Below are positions 20,354-28,599 of a stretch of 64,000 nt of DNA, piece by piece; positions within the stretch are counted from its first letter, which is position 1, and each line of letters starts with the position of its first letter. The notes under the pieces are model-generated. The model searched no databases. It worked only from the letters and a program-made list of their open reading frames with translations, and was not told the DNA's origin. The DNA comes from Rhodospirillaceae bacterium (GTDB taxonomy: Bacteria > Pseudomonadota > Alphaproteobacteria > Rhodospirillales > UBA2165), in NCBI GenBank assembly GCA_018674495.1, contig JABHAA010000052.1, positions 1 to 64,000 of the forward strand, written 5' to 3'. The position numbers and the translations under genes are program-made.

Positions 20354-21133
20354 GTGACGATAGTCCAATCTTTATTCTACGCCTACCTGGATGAAGGACT
20401 GCTACCCCTTACCGGGTACAATCCTTATCACATGCATGATTATCCCCACGCGGCATTCACCGCCTTCATGGTCGATGACGAGGTGCACGGTATGGATCGG
20501 GGTGGTTTGGCGTTGCAGGAAATCATGTTTTTTGAAAATTTTGCGTCCTTCATAAAGCCGTCAAATTGTTTGGTGATTGGCAACTCACTGGGCTGGAGTA
20601 CGGTCGCGACAGCATTGGCATTTGGGGACGCAAAAGTCGTAGGCGTTGACAATAATCCGAACCGGAATGGCCTGGATTTAACCAATCGGATTTTCGAAAA
20701 ATTGAAGCTAAAGGGCGGCGCGGTCTTCGGTGAATCACCAAATGATCTGGAGCGTGTGTGTTCTGAAAATCTCGATGGACCCGTAGATTTTGTTTTGATC
20801 GACGCTATTCATAACAACACCGCCATCGTTTCCGATTTCAATGGCGTGAATGCCATTGCCGCGCCCGAATGTGTTTATCTTTTTCACGATGTCATAAATT
20901 ACAAGATGATAGAGGGCTTCAAATCCATAATCAGAGATAGTGGCCTTGATGGTCGGCTACTGACAAAAACCACATCGGGCATGGGAGTCGCATACTCAAA
21001 GTCTGTGGTATCGCAAGAGTTTGTCGACTACGTCACGATGTTCAGTGATGATCCGGAGATATTCAAAAATTATAGGTACATGATCGGCCAGGTGGCTGAC
21101 GAAATGAACGGGCTCTATGACGAATTCCAGTAA
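20354..21133 (+). CDS. Class I SAM-dependent methyltransferase-like protein
   Basis: A protein of about 259 residues. The GTG at 20354 is preferred, eight bases after AGGAG 20341-20345; a TTG at 20351 is possible. The fold shows a Rossmann-type motif I (NCLVIGNSLGWSTVATALAFG), an acidic strand end (VVGVDNNP) and VDFVLIDAIHNNTAIVSDF. These resemble the Methyltransf_24 group often found with glycan or surface-polymer genes. The substrate cannot be told. It stands alone between the kinase and a transporter and is lower in GC than the housekeeping genes, consistent with an acquired segment. Confidence 0.65.
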   Translation: MTIVQSLFYAYLDEGLLPLTGYNPYHMHDYPHAAFTAFMVDDEVHGMDRGGLALQEIMFFENFASFIKPSNCLVIGNSLGWSTVATALAFGDAKVVGVDNNPNRNGLDLTNRIFEKLKLKGGAVFGESPNDLERVCSENLDGPVDFVLIDAIHNNTAIVSDFNGVNAIAAPECVYLFHDVINYKMIEGFKSIIRDSGLDGRLLTKTTSGMGVAYSKSVVSQEFVDYVTMFSDDPEIFKNYRYMIGQVADEMNGLYDEFQ

Positions 21134-21317
21134 ATGAATCAAACGGAGTGGGTGGACGGCTCACACCCGAAGACATTGCGTAGTGCCAATATGTTGGTCC
21201 TTGGTCTGCCACTAACGTCCGCTTCTGGCTGAGGCTGTTGAGAAGGGGTTTGGTTTTGCCGCCTCGGCATGATTAACCTTGTTAACCCTGGTCCCGTAAC
21301 GAAGGTTTTCGTTCCTC

Positions 21318-22226
21318 GTGACATCCGTGCCTCAAAAATTCTCCGCCAATTTGCGGGGAATGCTGTTTATGACCCTCTCGGCCGCGATGATGACCGGAAT
21401 GGCGGTCTTGGTCCGGCATTTGGCGCAAGATTTGCACCCATTTCAAATCGCGTTTTTAAGGAATGCCTTTGGCATTCTAGTCCTGGCGCCCTTGTTGTTG
21501 CGCTACGGCGCATCGATGCTGAAGACCGCCGACATGGGCTTTATGGCGGCGCGGGGTGTGTTCAATGCAGCCGCCATGTTGAGCTTCTTTCTCGCCCTCA
21601 CCATGCTTCCCCTAGCCGAAATATCGGCGCTGATGTTTACCGTGCCTTTGTTTGTTGCCTTGATGGTGGCCATATTCCTGAAAGAAAGGATGGGCCCGCA
21701 CCGCATCATCAGCCTCGTGGTTGGATTTTCGGGCGCCTTGATAATCTTGCGCCCAGGTATCGAAATTATCCATGTGGGCGCGCTGTACGCCTTGTTCTCC
21801 GCCATCACCTGGGGAACGGCGGTGGTCATAATTAAGAAACTGTCGCGCACCAACTCCACAGTAACGATCACCTTTTACGGCATGTCATTCCTGGCCATAT
21901 TTACCTTGCCGCCGGCCTTGTTCGTCTGGCAGTGGCCAACCACGGAGCAATATCTTTGGCTGCTCGCTATCGCCGCCGGCGGCACGGTGGGCCAATTAAT
22001 GTTTGCACAATCGTTGAAGATCGCAGATGCCACTTTGGTGATGCCGTTCGATTTCACCAAGCTGATTTGGGCGAGCGTCTTCGGCATCTTGATCTTTTCC
22101 GAGGTTCCCACGATCTGGGCCTTGGCCGGCGGCGCGGTGATATTTGCCAGCTCGAGTTACATCACGTACCGGGAGGGCCGCCGCGCCCGCCCGGCGGACG
22201 CGCCCGCGTCGGTCGAAGTAGTTTGA
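21318..22226 (+). CDS. EamA/DMT-family membrane transporter
   Basis: A 302-residue drug/metabolite transporter superfamily protein with about ten hydrophobic segments in two five-helix EamA repeats, for example GMLFMTLSAAMMTGMAVLV and the second repeat starting near IHVGALYALFSAITWG. Such carriers export amino acids, purines or other metabolites, or import nucleotide sugars; the substrate is not predictable. The start is a GTG. Two further paralogues lie in this window, at 22775 and 47835; the latter is the more similar in its WQWPT/SxEQYxWL motif. Confidence 0.88.
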   Translation: MTSVPQKFSANLRGMLFMTLSAAMMTGMAVLVRHLAQDLHPFQIAFLRNAFGILVLAPLLLRYGASMLKTADMGFMAARGVFNAAAMLSFFLALTMLPLAEISALMFTVPLFVALMVAIFLKERMGPHRIISLVVGFSGALIILRPGIEIIHVGALYALFSAITWGTAVVIIKKLSRTNSTVTITFYGMSFLAIFTLPPALFVWQWPTTEQYLWLLAIAAGGTVGQLMFAQSLKIADATLVMPFDFTKLIWASVFGILIFSEVPTIWALAGGAVIFASSSYITYREGRRARPADAPASVEVV

Positions 22227-22437
22227 CGTTAGCCTCGGCACGGCTCTGTCCCTTCCCCCTGGAGAGACCTCTGCGATTTAAATGGCAATTATTTGTTACC
22301 TGTGATTCTTTTGTTTCGGACAATGAAGGAGCGGAACATGGGTGAGAAGTTGGTTGGCAGAGGTAGTTTTGCGGATGCGTTTGTGGCGGTCGGCGTTGGC
22401 CGGAATGCCCGGCTTGAACGGATAGAGGGCTTGTAAT

Positions 22438-22503
22438 TAATTCGTGACAGTATACTAATTATACGCATTTTTTTCACTTTTATTGGTATACTGTCACGAA
22501 TTA
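22438..22503. repeat. 18-bp perfect inverted repeat with AT-rich loop
   Basis: TAATTCGTGACAGTATAC at 22438-22455 is mirrored exactly at 22486-22503, with a 30-base AT-rich loop. It is too long to be chance and has no T-tract terminator form. It may be the termini of a miniature element, a cruciform site or a large operator. Confidence 0.85.
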
Positions 22504-22550
22504 GACCGCGTGATAACGGGGTCGGCAATTCGCGCGGCGCGCGGCTAAAA

Positions 22551-22650
22551 ATCTCTGTGATCTCTGTGTTTCAAAAACCTTTATTCTTTTTTTCTTCTCT
22601 TCTCACCGTCTCACTGCCTCTGTGGTGATTCTTCTTTCTTAGCGCAGAGG
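22551..22650 (+). repeat. Dispersed CTCTGTG-type repeat, copy A
   Basis: Contains ATCTCTGTGATCTCTGTGTT, then CACCGTCTCACTGCCTCTG and TGGTGATTCTTCTTTCTTAG. The same series recurs at 23937-24020 in the same orientation and inverted at 23851-23910. It precedes the second EamA gene. Confidence 0.8.
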
Positions 22651-22774
22651 GTGCTCCTAGCACTGACCGAGCAAGACCGACGCGCGCGGGCCGACCATGC
22701 CAACCCCCGCGCGCTGCGCCGTTATCCCCCCTTCCGGCTTGAGTAAATTCCATTCACCTGCTTAAGCTGGACCG

Positions 22775-23686
22775 GTGCGGTATCTTCTGAACAACGGAAG
22801 TCTTTTGATGGTCATCGCCGTTGTCCTGTGGGCGGGTAATCTGCTCATCGGGCGCGGTGTCAATGAAATCATGCCGCCTATCGGCCTGGCCTTTTGGCGA
22901 TGGGCCGGGGCATTGCCGATCTTTTTGGTACTTGCTTGGCCGCGTCTCCGGGTTGAATGGCGCGTTGCACTTCGTCATTGGCGGATCACGCTTTTGCTCT
23001 CCATAATGAGCGTGACCTTGTTCAACACCTTCATCTATATCGGGCTTGGATCCACATCGGCCATCAACGCCATGCTGGTTCTCGCCGCCCGCCCGACAAT
23101 GATCGTTGTATTGTCCTATCTGTTCTTCGCTGAGCGCATAACACCGGTGCAAGGTCTCGGCTTCGTTCTCGGTCTCGTTGGCACGGCCATCATCGTGCTA
23201 CGCGGCAACATGAATATTTTGAATGGCGCAGAAATTTCTCCCGGCGATTTGTGGATCGTGGGGGCTGCGGTTTGCTGGGCGGTTTACACAGTATTTTTGT
23301 CCAAGCGCCCAGCCATCCACGGGACCAGCTTCATGGCCGTTTCGGTGGTTATCGGGCTGCTTCTGTTGACCCCGTTTTATCTGTGGGAGGCGATATTTGT
23401 GAAGCCCATGCCGGTTGCCCCAGAAAGTTTTTGGAGTATCGGCTACCTGGTTGTTTTTGCCACGGTTGTCGCCTACGCCTGCTATGACCGGGCCGTCGGC
23501 CAGCTCGGCGCCAATAGGGTGGCGCTGATATCCTATTTGGGCACAGCGGTTGGAAGCATCGGCGCGGTCATCCTCTTAGGTGAGCAATTCTTCGCCTATC
23601 ATGGGGCCGGTATCGCGATAATCCTGCTTGGCATCTATTTGGGATCGAGAAAACGCCCGCCCGCCGATGCGCAAGGACAGCCGTAA
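22775..23686 (+). CDS. EamA/DMT-family membrane transporter
   Basis: A 303-residue ten-helix carrier of the EamA family with clear hydrophobic segments (LLMVIAVVLWAGNLLIGRGV at the N-terminus, GIAIILLGIYLG at the C-terminus) and an internal repeat boundary near residue 145. The start is GTG. Its substrate is unknown. The gene is framed by copies of the CTCTGTG repeat on both sides, so it may be a small mobile or recently exchanged unit. Confidence 0.87.
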   Translation: MRYLLNNGSLLMVIAVVLWAGNLLIGRGVNEIMPPIGLAFWRWAGALPIFLVLAWPRLRVEWRVALRHWRITLLLSIMSVTLFNTFIYIGLGSTSAINAMLVLAARPTMIVVLSYLFFAERITPVQGLGFVLGLVGTAIIVLRGNMNILNGAEISPGDLWIVGAAVCWAVYTVFLSKRPAIHGTSFMAVSVVIGLLLLTPFYLWEAIFVKPMPVAPESFWSIGYLVVFATVVAYACYDRAVGQLGANRVALISYLGTAVGSIGAVILLGEQFFAYHGAGIAIILLGIYLGSRKRPPADAQGQP

Positions 23687-23850
23687 AGTTTTGGGAGGCG
23701 CGCCAAAACTTGCAATCGCCAGCGCTCAGACTATATGAGTCGAGTGCTCTTTAATCGAGCCCGTGCTGTTAGACATTGTGAATAGGAAATCTTGATCCCA
23801 CGCCGGGAAGTGCCCGTGTTCGTGGCCCGTTGTGGTGCGAGACTTTGTCT

Positions 23851-23910
23851 CACAAAGAAGCAAAGAAGAATCACCACGGAGACAGTGAGGCGGTGAGAAG
23901 AGAGAATGCG
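23851..23910 (-). repeat. Dispersed CTCTGTG-type repeat, copy B' (inverted)
   Basis: Read on the minus strand it gives TTCTCACCGCCTCACTGTCT followed by CCGTGGTGATTCTTCTTTG, almost the same as the middle of copy A. With copy B it forms an inverted pair separated by about 30 bases. Confidence 0.8.
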
Positions 23911-23936
23911 CTGCGCGCGGCCAAAAAACCTTTTTC

Positions 23937-24020
23937 TCAGTGATCTCTGTGTCCTCTGTGTTTCAAACCTTTTTCTTCTTACCGTCTCACTGTCTCTGTG
24001 GTGAAAACCTTTTCTTAGGG
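23937..24020 (+). repeat. Dispersed CTCTGTG-type repeat, copy B
   Basis: Contains TGATCTCTGTGTCCTCTGTG, then ACCGTCTCACTGTCTCTGTG and a TCTTAG end. Similarity to copy A continues downstream into GCTCC and CCGACGC, so the repeated unit is longer than the core. Confidence 0.8.
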
Positions 24021-24289
24021 GGCGCTCCGATCACAGATAGGTGCCAAGTCCGACGCCCACATGGCCGACCCGGCCATCCCCATGTGGGCTACGCCGATGG
24101 GCCATCCCCAGACCCGCTGGGCCGATGGATAAAAACCGTAAGGTTCCGTTAGGAACCGTAGGGAATAGTAATGAAACGGTATGGTCGTTTTCGGCGAAAT
24201 ATGTCGCAGCCATGTGCCGATATTGGCGCGGCATACTAGGGGTGGTATGGGCGGTTGGTGGCGCTTCGAGCACAGAGCGGTGCCAAGTA

Positions 24290-24826
24290 CTACTTAATAT
24301 TTTCCCGCGGATACAGGCCCCAAAACTCGACCCGGCGCAGCCAGCCTTGGTGGTCGGCGGCAGAGATCTTGCACCAGCCGGTGCCTTCCGGGCAGTTCAA
24401 CAATTCGGCGACGGCGCCCGGCTCGATGCGGGCCACCGGGCCAGATTTGGCGTCGGCCTGGCGGCGCAAAGTGCGGATTTGTCCGGTGATGGTCACGAAG
24501 CGGGCGCCGGACAGCATGGATTGATGTATCCATCCTTGCGCGCCCTGGAAGTCGCGGATTTTGCGCCAGGTGCCGAACTGGGCGATTACCTCGACCGGCA
24601 TGTTCTTGCGCTGATAGACCCAATCGACCGGGTAGCGCACGCCGGGGCCGGTGCGCATATTCACCTCGCCGGCGCGCAAAGATACGTAGCGGGGAACCGG
24701 CAGGGTCTTGGCCGACTTCGCCGATTGCGCCAGCGCCGGCGGCGGTGCGATTGCCGCTAGCGTTAAGACAAAGGCTGCTACTAAAAAGCCGGTGCGGCGC
24801 AAATTGATTTTTGAGTTATGGACCAT
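24290..24826 (-). CDS. Exported SH3-domain protein
   Basis: A 178-residue secreted or periplasmic protein. The ATG at 24826 is chosen because it gives a classic signal peptide (basic start MVHNSKINLRR, hydrophobic core, APPPALAQ cleavage region). A TTG further upstream is possible. Two SH3-like units follow: VSLRAGEVNMRTGPGVRYPV with WRKIRDFQGAQGWIH, then a second one with WCKISAADHQGWLRR. Such bacterial SH3 proteins bind cell-wall peptides or act at the envelope, and homologues are common in alphaproteobacteria. It is divergent from the dehydrogenase gene at 24921. Confidence 0.85.
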   Translation of the reverse strand: MVHNSKINLRRTGFLVAAFVLTLAAIAPPPALAQSAKSAKTLPVPRYVSLRAGEVNMRTGPGVRYPVDWVYQRKNMPVEVIAQFGTWRKIRDFQGAQGWIHQSMLSGARFVTITGQIRTLRRQADAKSGPVARIEPGAVAELLNCPEGTGWCKISAADHQGWLRRVEFWGLYPRENIK

Positions 24827-24920
24827 GCTGTTCGGTTCATTATAAATGACTGCCGGGCGTTGACCAGTATTCAATGAACACTATGGTGAGAGCCGGAATT
24901 TTTGGGGGAGTACATGCATC

Positions 24921-25889
24921 GTGGCCGAAAAGCCTAAGCTCATCGTAACGCGCAAACTACCCGATGCCGTCGAAGCGCAAATGGCGGCTAATTTCGATGC
25001 CGAGTTGAACGGTGATGACACGCCCCTCGGCCGGTCCGAGCTGGCGGCGGCGTTCGGGCGCGCCGATGTTATTGTCCCCACGGTCAGCGATGTTATCGAC
25101 GCCGAAATTATAGGCCATGCGGGCCCCAACCTGAAGCTGCTCGCGAATTTCGGCGTCGGCGTGAACCATATCGATCTGGACGCCGCCCGCGCCAAGGGGA
25201 TTGCCGTCACCAATACGCCTGATGTGCTCACCGAAGACACCGCCGATCTGGCCATGGCGCTGATCCTGATGGCAGCCAGGCGCCTTGGCGAGGGCGAGCG
25301 TATGCTGCGCGGCGGCGGCTGGACCGGTTGGGCGCCGACCCAACACTTGGGCAGGCGGGTCAATGGCGCCAAGCTGGGCATCATTGGCATGGGCCGCATC
25401 GGCGCCGCCTTAGGCCGCCGGGCGCGTGGCTTTGGCATGGGAGTGCATTATCACAACCGCGGCCCGGTGGAAGCAGGCTTGGCGGCCGAGCTGGCGGCTA
25501 CCTATTGGGATGATCTGGACGCCATGATCGGCGCCGTCGATATCCTGTCGGTGAACTGCCCGCTCAGCCCCGAGACCCATCACCTATTGTCGGCGGAGCG
25601 CTTGGCTCTGTTGCAGCCTCACGCCTTTGTGGTCAACGCATCCCGGGGCGGCATCATCGATGAGGCGGCATTGGCCGATGCTTTAAAATCCGGCGCTATT
25701 GCCGGCGCCGGGCTGGACGTGTTCGAGGGCGAGCCGGCGGTTCATGCCTCGCTGCTCGGTCTGGAAAATGTGGTGCTATTGCCGCATCTGGGCTCGGCGA
25801 CCTTGGACGGGCGCATCGATATGGGGATGCGGGCGATGGCCAATGTGGAAGCTTTCCTGGCCGGCGAAACGCCGCCCGATCTGCTTTAG
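24921..25889 (+). CDS. D-2-hydroxyacid dehydrogenase (glyoxylate reductase-like)
   Basis: A 322-residue NAD(P)H-dependent enzyme. The Rossmann motif is LGIIGMGRIGAALGRRARGFGM (split here by family indels), with substrate loop NFGVGVNHIDLDAA. The catalytic Arg (NASRGGIIDE), Glu (VFEGEP) and His (LLPHLGS) are all present. The sequence resembles GyaR-type glyoxylate/hydroxypyruvate reductases more than phosphoglycerate dehydrogenase, as there is no ACT domain. The start is GTG. It ends at the stop of the convergent moeB-like gene. Confidence 0.88.
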   Translation: MAEKPKLIVTRKLPDAVEAQMAANFDAELNGDDTPLGRSELAAAFGRADVIVPTVSDVIDAEIIGHAGPNLKLLANFGVGVNHIDLDAARAKGIAVTNTPDVLTEDTADLAMALILMAARRLGEGERMLRGGGWTGWAPTQHLGRRVNGAKLGIIGMGRIGAALGRRARGFGMGVHYHNRGPVEAGLAAELAATYWDDLDAMIGAVDILSVNCPLSPETHHLLSAERLALLQPHAFVVNASRGGIIDEAALADALKSGAIAGAGLDVFEGEPAVHASLLGLENVVLLPHLGSATLDGRIDMGMRAMANVEAFLAGETPPDLL

Positions 25890-26666
25890 TTAGCCGAGGG
25901 CCTTGATGGTGGCGTCCGCCCCGCACAAGGCGCAGGCCGGATCGGGGTGCATTTTTATTTTGCGAAACTCGGTGCGGAGACCATCGAATATGAGCAGCGA
26001 TCCCGACAGGCTTTCGCCGGCGCCGGTGATCTCCTTGATCACCTCGGCCGCCTGCAAGGAGCCCATGACGCCGCAGAGTGCGCCCATCACCCCGGCCTCG
26101 GCGCAGGTGGGGACCAGGTCCGGTGGCGGCGGTTCGGGAAACAGGCAGCGGTAGCAGGGATGGCCATCGCCGGCATGGGCCTTGAAGGTTGAAAGCTGGC
26201 CGTCGAAGCGCAGGATGGCCGCCGACACCAAAGTTTTTTTGGCCAGAAAGCAGGCGTCGTTGACCAAAAAGCGAGTTTCGAAATTGTCGCTGCCGTCGGC
26301 GATGATGTCGTAATCGGCGATGATCCGGGTGGCGTTGCCGGCATTCAGGCGTTCGGTAATCGGGACCACGGTGACGCCGGGATTGATGGCCGCCACGGCT
26401 GCGGCGGCGCTACTGGTTTTGGCGTCGCCGATACGTTCCGTGGCGTGCACGATCTGGCGCTGCAGATTGGACAGATCGACCGCGTCGTCATCGACGATAC
26501 CGATGGTGCCGACGCCGGCCGCCGCCAGGTACAAGATCACCGGCGAGCCTAATCCGCCGGCGCCGATGACCAGCACCTTGGCACCAAGAAGCCTGGCTTG
26601 GCCGGCACCGCCAATTTCGGGCAACAGGATATGGCGGGCGTAGCGTTCGAGTTCCTTCTCGTCCAT
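25890..26666 (-). CDS. moeB: MoeB/ThiF-family adenylyltransferase
   Basis: A 258-residue E1-like enzyme that adenylates the C-terminal glycine of a ubiquitin-like sulfur carrier, MoaD in molybdopterin synthesis or ThiS in thiamine synthesis. It has the ATP-binding GAGGLGSPVILYLAAAGVG, the DLSNLQRQ motif, and the two zinc Cys pairs (CYRC and CALC). No rhodanese domain is present. It starts four bases after cysK, so it is probably co-expressed with cysteine synthesis. This raises the possibility that it serves a sulfur carrier linked to cysteine. The symbol is the family default. Confidence 0.85.
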   Translation of the reverse strand: MDEKELERYARHILLPEIGGAGQARLLGAKVLVIGAGGLGSPVILYLAAAGVGTIGIVDDDAVDLSNLQRQIVHATERIGDAKTSSAAAAVAAINPGVTVVPITERLNAGNATRIIADYDIIADGSDNFETRFLVNDACFLAKKTLVSAAILRFDGQLSTFKAHAGDGHPCYRCLFPEPPPPDLVPTCAEAGVMGALCGVMGSLQAAEVIKEITGAGESLSGSLLIFDGLRTEFRKIKMHPDPACALCGADATIKALG

Positions 26667-26669
26667 GGA

Positions 26670-27638
26670 TCAGCCCAGCCCGTCGAACAGCGCCGTGGTC
26701 AAATAGCGCTCGGCAAAGGACGGCAAAATGGCCACGATCAATTTTCCCTCCATCTCCGGGCGGCAGCCAATTTCCAGGGCGGCGGCGATGGCGGCGCCCG
26801 ACGAAATGCCGACCGGCAATCCCTCGGTGCGCGCCGCGCGCCGGGCCATATTAAAAGCGCTTTCGTTGCCGATCTGAAGGATCTCGTCGATCAGGCCGGT
26901 ATCCAGAATTTCCGGCACGAACCCCGGTCCGATGCCCTGGATCTGATGCGCGCCGGGGACGCCACCGGACAGCACCGGGCTGTCTTCCGGCTCGACGGCG
27001 ATGGCGAGGAATTCGGGCTTGCGCGCCTTGATGGCGCTGGCGATCCCGGTCAGGGTGCCGCCGGTGCCGACACCCATGACCGCCGCATCAACGCGGCCAT
27101 CGGTGTCAAACCAGATTTCCTCGGCCGTGGTGCGCCGATGAACTTCTGGATTGGCTTGGTTGGCGAATTGCTGCGGCATGAAGGCGCCGGGTGAATTTTT
27201 GTAAATCTCTTCGGCCCGGCTGATGGCGCCCGGCATGCCTTTATCCGCTGGCGTCAATTCGATCTCGGCGCCTAGCAGCAGCATCATCTTGCGTCGCTCC
27301 AGGGACATGCTTTCGGGCATGGTCAGGATCAGCCGATAGCCCTTGGCGGCAGAGATAAAGGCCAGCGCGATGCCGGTGTTGCCGGACGTGGGCTCGATGA
27401 TCAGCGCGCCGGGTTTGAGGGAGCCGTCTTTCTCGGCAGCCTCGATCATGGCAAGGCCGATACGGTCCTTGACCGAGGATAGGGGATTGAAGAACTCAGC
27501 CTTGCCAACAATATCGGCGACGCAGCCAAATTCCTGGGCCAGGCGCTGGATACGGATCAGCGGCGTGTTGCCGATGGTCTCGACAATATTGTTGTAGATG
27601 CGCCCGCGAGAGGGTGTGCCAGAACCGGTGTCGATCAT
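26670..27638 (-). CDS. cysK: Cysteine synthase A (O-acetylserine sulfhydrylase)
   Basis: A 322-residue PLP enzyme making cysteine from O-acetylserine and sulfide. The PLP lysine is in [10 protein letters not shown], the phosphate or substrate loop is [11 protein letters not shown], and the PLP-phosphate loop is GTGGTLTG. The C-terminal half is complete. It lies between an Rrf2-family regulator and a MoeB-like gene, all on the minus strand. In Bacillus the Rrf2 protein CymR forms a complex with CysK to control cysteine genes; a similar pairing is inferred here from adjacency only. Confidence 0.94.
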   Translation of the reverse strand: MIDTGSGTPSRGRIYNNIVETIGNTPLIRIQRLAQEFGCVADIVGKAEFFNPLSSVKDRIGLAMIEAAEKDGSLKPGALIIEPTSGNTGIALAFISAAKGYRLILTMPESMSLERRKMMLLLGAEIELTPADKGMPGAISRAEEIYKNSPGAFMPQQFANQANPEVHRRTTAEEIWFDTDGRVDAAVMGVGTGGTLTGIASAIKARKPEFLAIAVEPEDSPVLSGGVPGAHQIQGIGPGFVPEILDTGLIDEILQIGNESAFNMARRAARTEGLPVGISSGAAIAAALEIGCRPEMEGKLIVAILPSFAERYLTTALFDGLG

Positions 27639-27671
27639 TGGCGCAAATTTCCGAGGCGCGCGCCAGGCGGT

Positions 27672-28127
27672 CTAAATTGAGAAATCAAGATATTGGCGGC
27701 CCTCGCTCTCGACGCCCTGGGCGTGGGCGCGGTTGCACAGATCGTCCACCGAAATCAGATCGAGCCGCGTCATGACCTCGTCCTGCAACTCGCCCCAGAG
27801 CGGGCGGATTACGGCTTCGGCCAGTTCCGAGCTGTCTTCTGTATCCAGGGGATCGGAGGCGGTTTCCAGGGCGCGGACGACGCGGATAATCTCGCCGGCC
27901 GAGACTCTTCGGCGTTCGCGCGCCAGATTGTAGCCACCCCTTGGGCCACGCACGCCGACCAGAATTTCGGCGCGCACCAGATGCTGCAGGACCTGTTCCA
28001 GATAGCGCCTGGGAATGCCCTGGCGGCGGGTAATTTCCTTGCTTTGCACAGGCTGGCCGCCGGAATGGTAGGCAATATCGACAACCGCTTCGATGGCGAA
28101 CAGGACTTTTCTAGATAGCTTGAACAT
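27672..28127 (-). CDS. Rrf2-family transcriptional regulator
   Basis: A 151-residue winged-helix protein. ATG 28127 (MFKLSRKVLFAIEAVVDIAYH) is chosen because the family starts there. The helix-turn-helix part is QSKEITRRQGIPRRYLEQVLQHLVRA and the wing is GPRGGYNLA. It has a single cysteine near residue 138 and not the three clustered cysteines of IscR, RirA or NsrR, so it is probably not an iron-sulfur protein. This and the following cysK gene point to a CymR-like cysteine regulator. Confidence 0.85.
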   Translation of the reverse strand: MFKLSRKVLFAIEAVVDIAYHSGGQPVQSKEITRRQGIPRRYLEQVLQHLVRAEILVGVRGPRGGYNLARERRRVSAGEIIRVVRALETASDPLDTEDSSELAEAVIRPLWGELQDEVMTRLDLISVDDLCNRAHAQGVESEGRQYLDFSI

Positions 28128-28131
28128 GCTC

Positions 28132-28599
28132 TTAAGCCCCGTCCTTGGTGCCGGTGCCGGTGGAACCAAAGCCGCCGCTGCCGCGCACTGTCACGGGCAA
28201 TGTATCGCTTTCATTCCAAACCACGCCGGCCACCGGCGCGACCACCATCTGGGCGATGCGCATGCCGGGCTCGATCACGAAGATTTCGCTGCCATGGTTG
28301 ATCATGATAGCGCCGATCTCGCCGCGGTAATCGGCATCGATGGTGCCGGGCGCATTGACTAGGGTGACGCCGTGCCGCGCCGCCAGACCAGACCGAGGGC
28401 GCACCTGCGCCTCATAGCCTTCGGGGAGCGCGATGGCGAAGCCGGTGGGGATGATTGTGCGCTCGCCGGGCTGCAATTCAATGGCCGCGTCGATGGCGGC
28501 CATCAGATCGACCCCGGCGGACAAGGGCGTGGCCGCTTGCGGCAGCGGCAAATCCTTGGCATGGGCCAGGCGCTTAATGGCGACGTCGACACCGCTCAT
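28132..28599 (-). CDS. dut: dUTP diphosphatase
   Basis: A 155-residue trimeric dUTPase that keeps uracil out of DNA and supplies dUMP. Five family motifs are visible: [37 protein letters not shown] and the C-terminal GSGGFGSTG. Its start overlaps the coaBC stop by four bases, and the rrf2 gene follows. dut beside coaBC is usual in proteobacteria. Confidence 0.96.
   Translation of the reverse strand: MSGVDVAIKRLAHAKDLPLPQAATPLSAGVDLMAAIDAAIELQPGERTIIPTGFAIALPEGYEAQVRPRSGLAARHGVTLVNAPGTIDADYRGEIGAIMINHGSEIFVIEPGMRIAQMVVAPVAGVVWNESDTLPVTVRGSGGFGSTGTGTKDGA

Larger units (their letters stand above)
22227..22774. other. Intergenic region with an inverted repeat and a dispersed repeat
   Basis: No gene is convincing here. 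The region contains an 18-bp perfect inverted repeat at 22438-22503 and one copy of a CTCTGTG-type repeat at 22551-22650. GC falls and rises abruptly, as in remodelled accessory DNA. Confidence 0.7.
23687..24289. other. Intergenic region with inverted and direct repeat copies
   Basis: No gene is supported in this 600-base stretch. It holds the two repeat copies B' and B, a related 30-base segment repeated near 24028-24056 and 24258-24290 (both ending GGTGCCAAG), and a small hairpin GGTTCC-GTTA-GGAACC near 24140. Confidence 0.65.

Noticed and set aside
22289..22528. Small minus-strand frame across the 18-bp inverted repeat
   Set aside because: Composition and the palindrome explain it, with no ribosome-binding site or homology pattern.
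22551..24020. CRISPR array from the repeated CTCTGTG units
   Set aside because: Only three copies in mixed orientation and with irregular spacing, and no cas genes.
24041..24760. Plus-strand frame of 239 codons
   Set aside because: Mostly the antisense of the SH3-domain gene plus repeat sequence.
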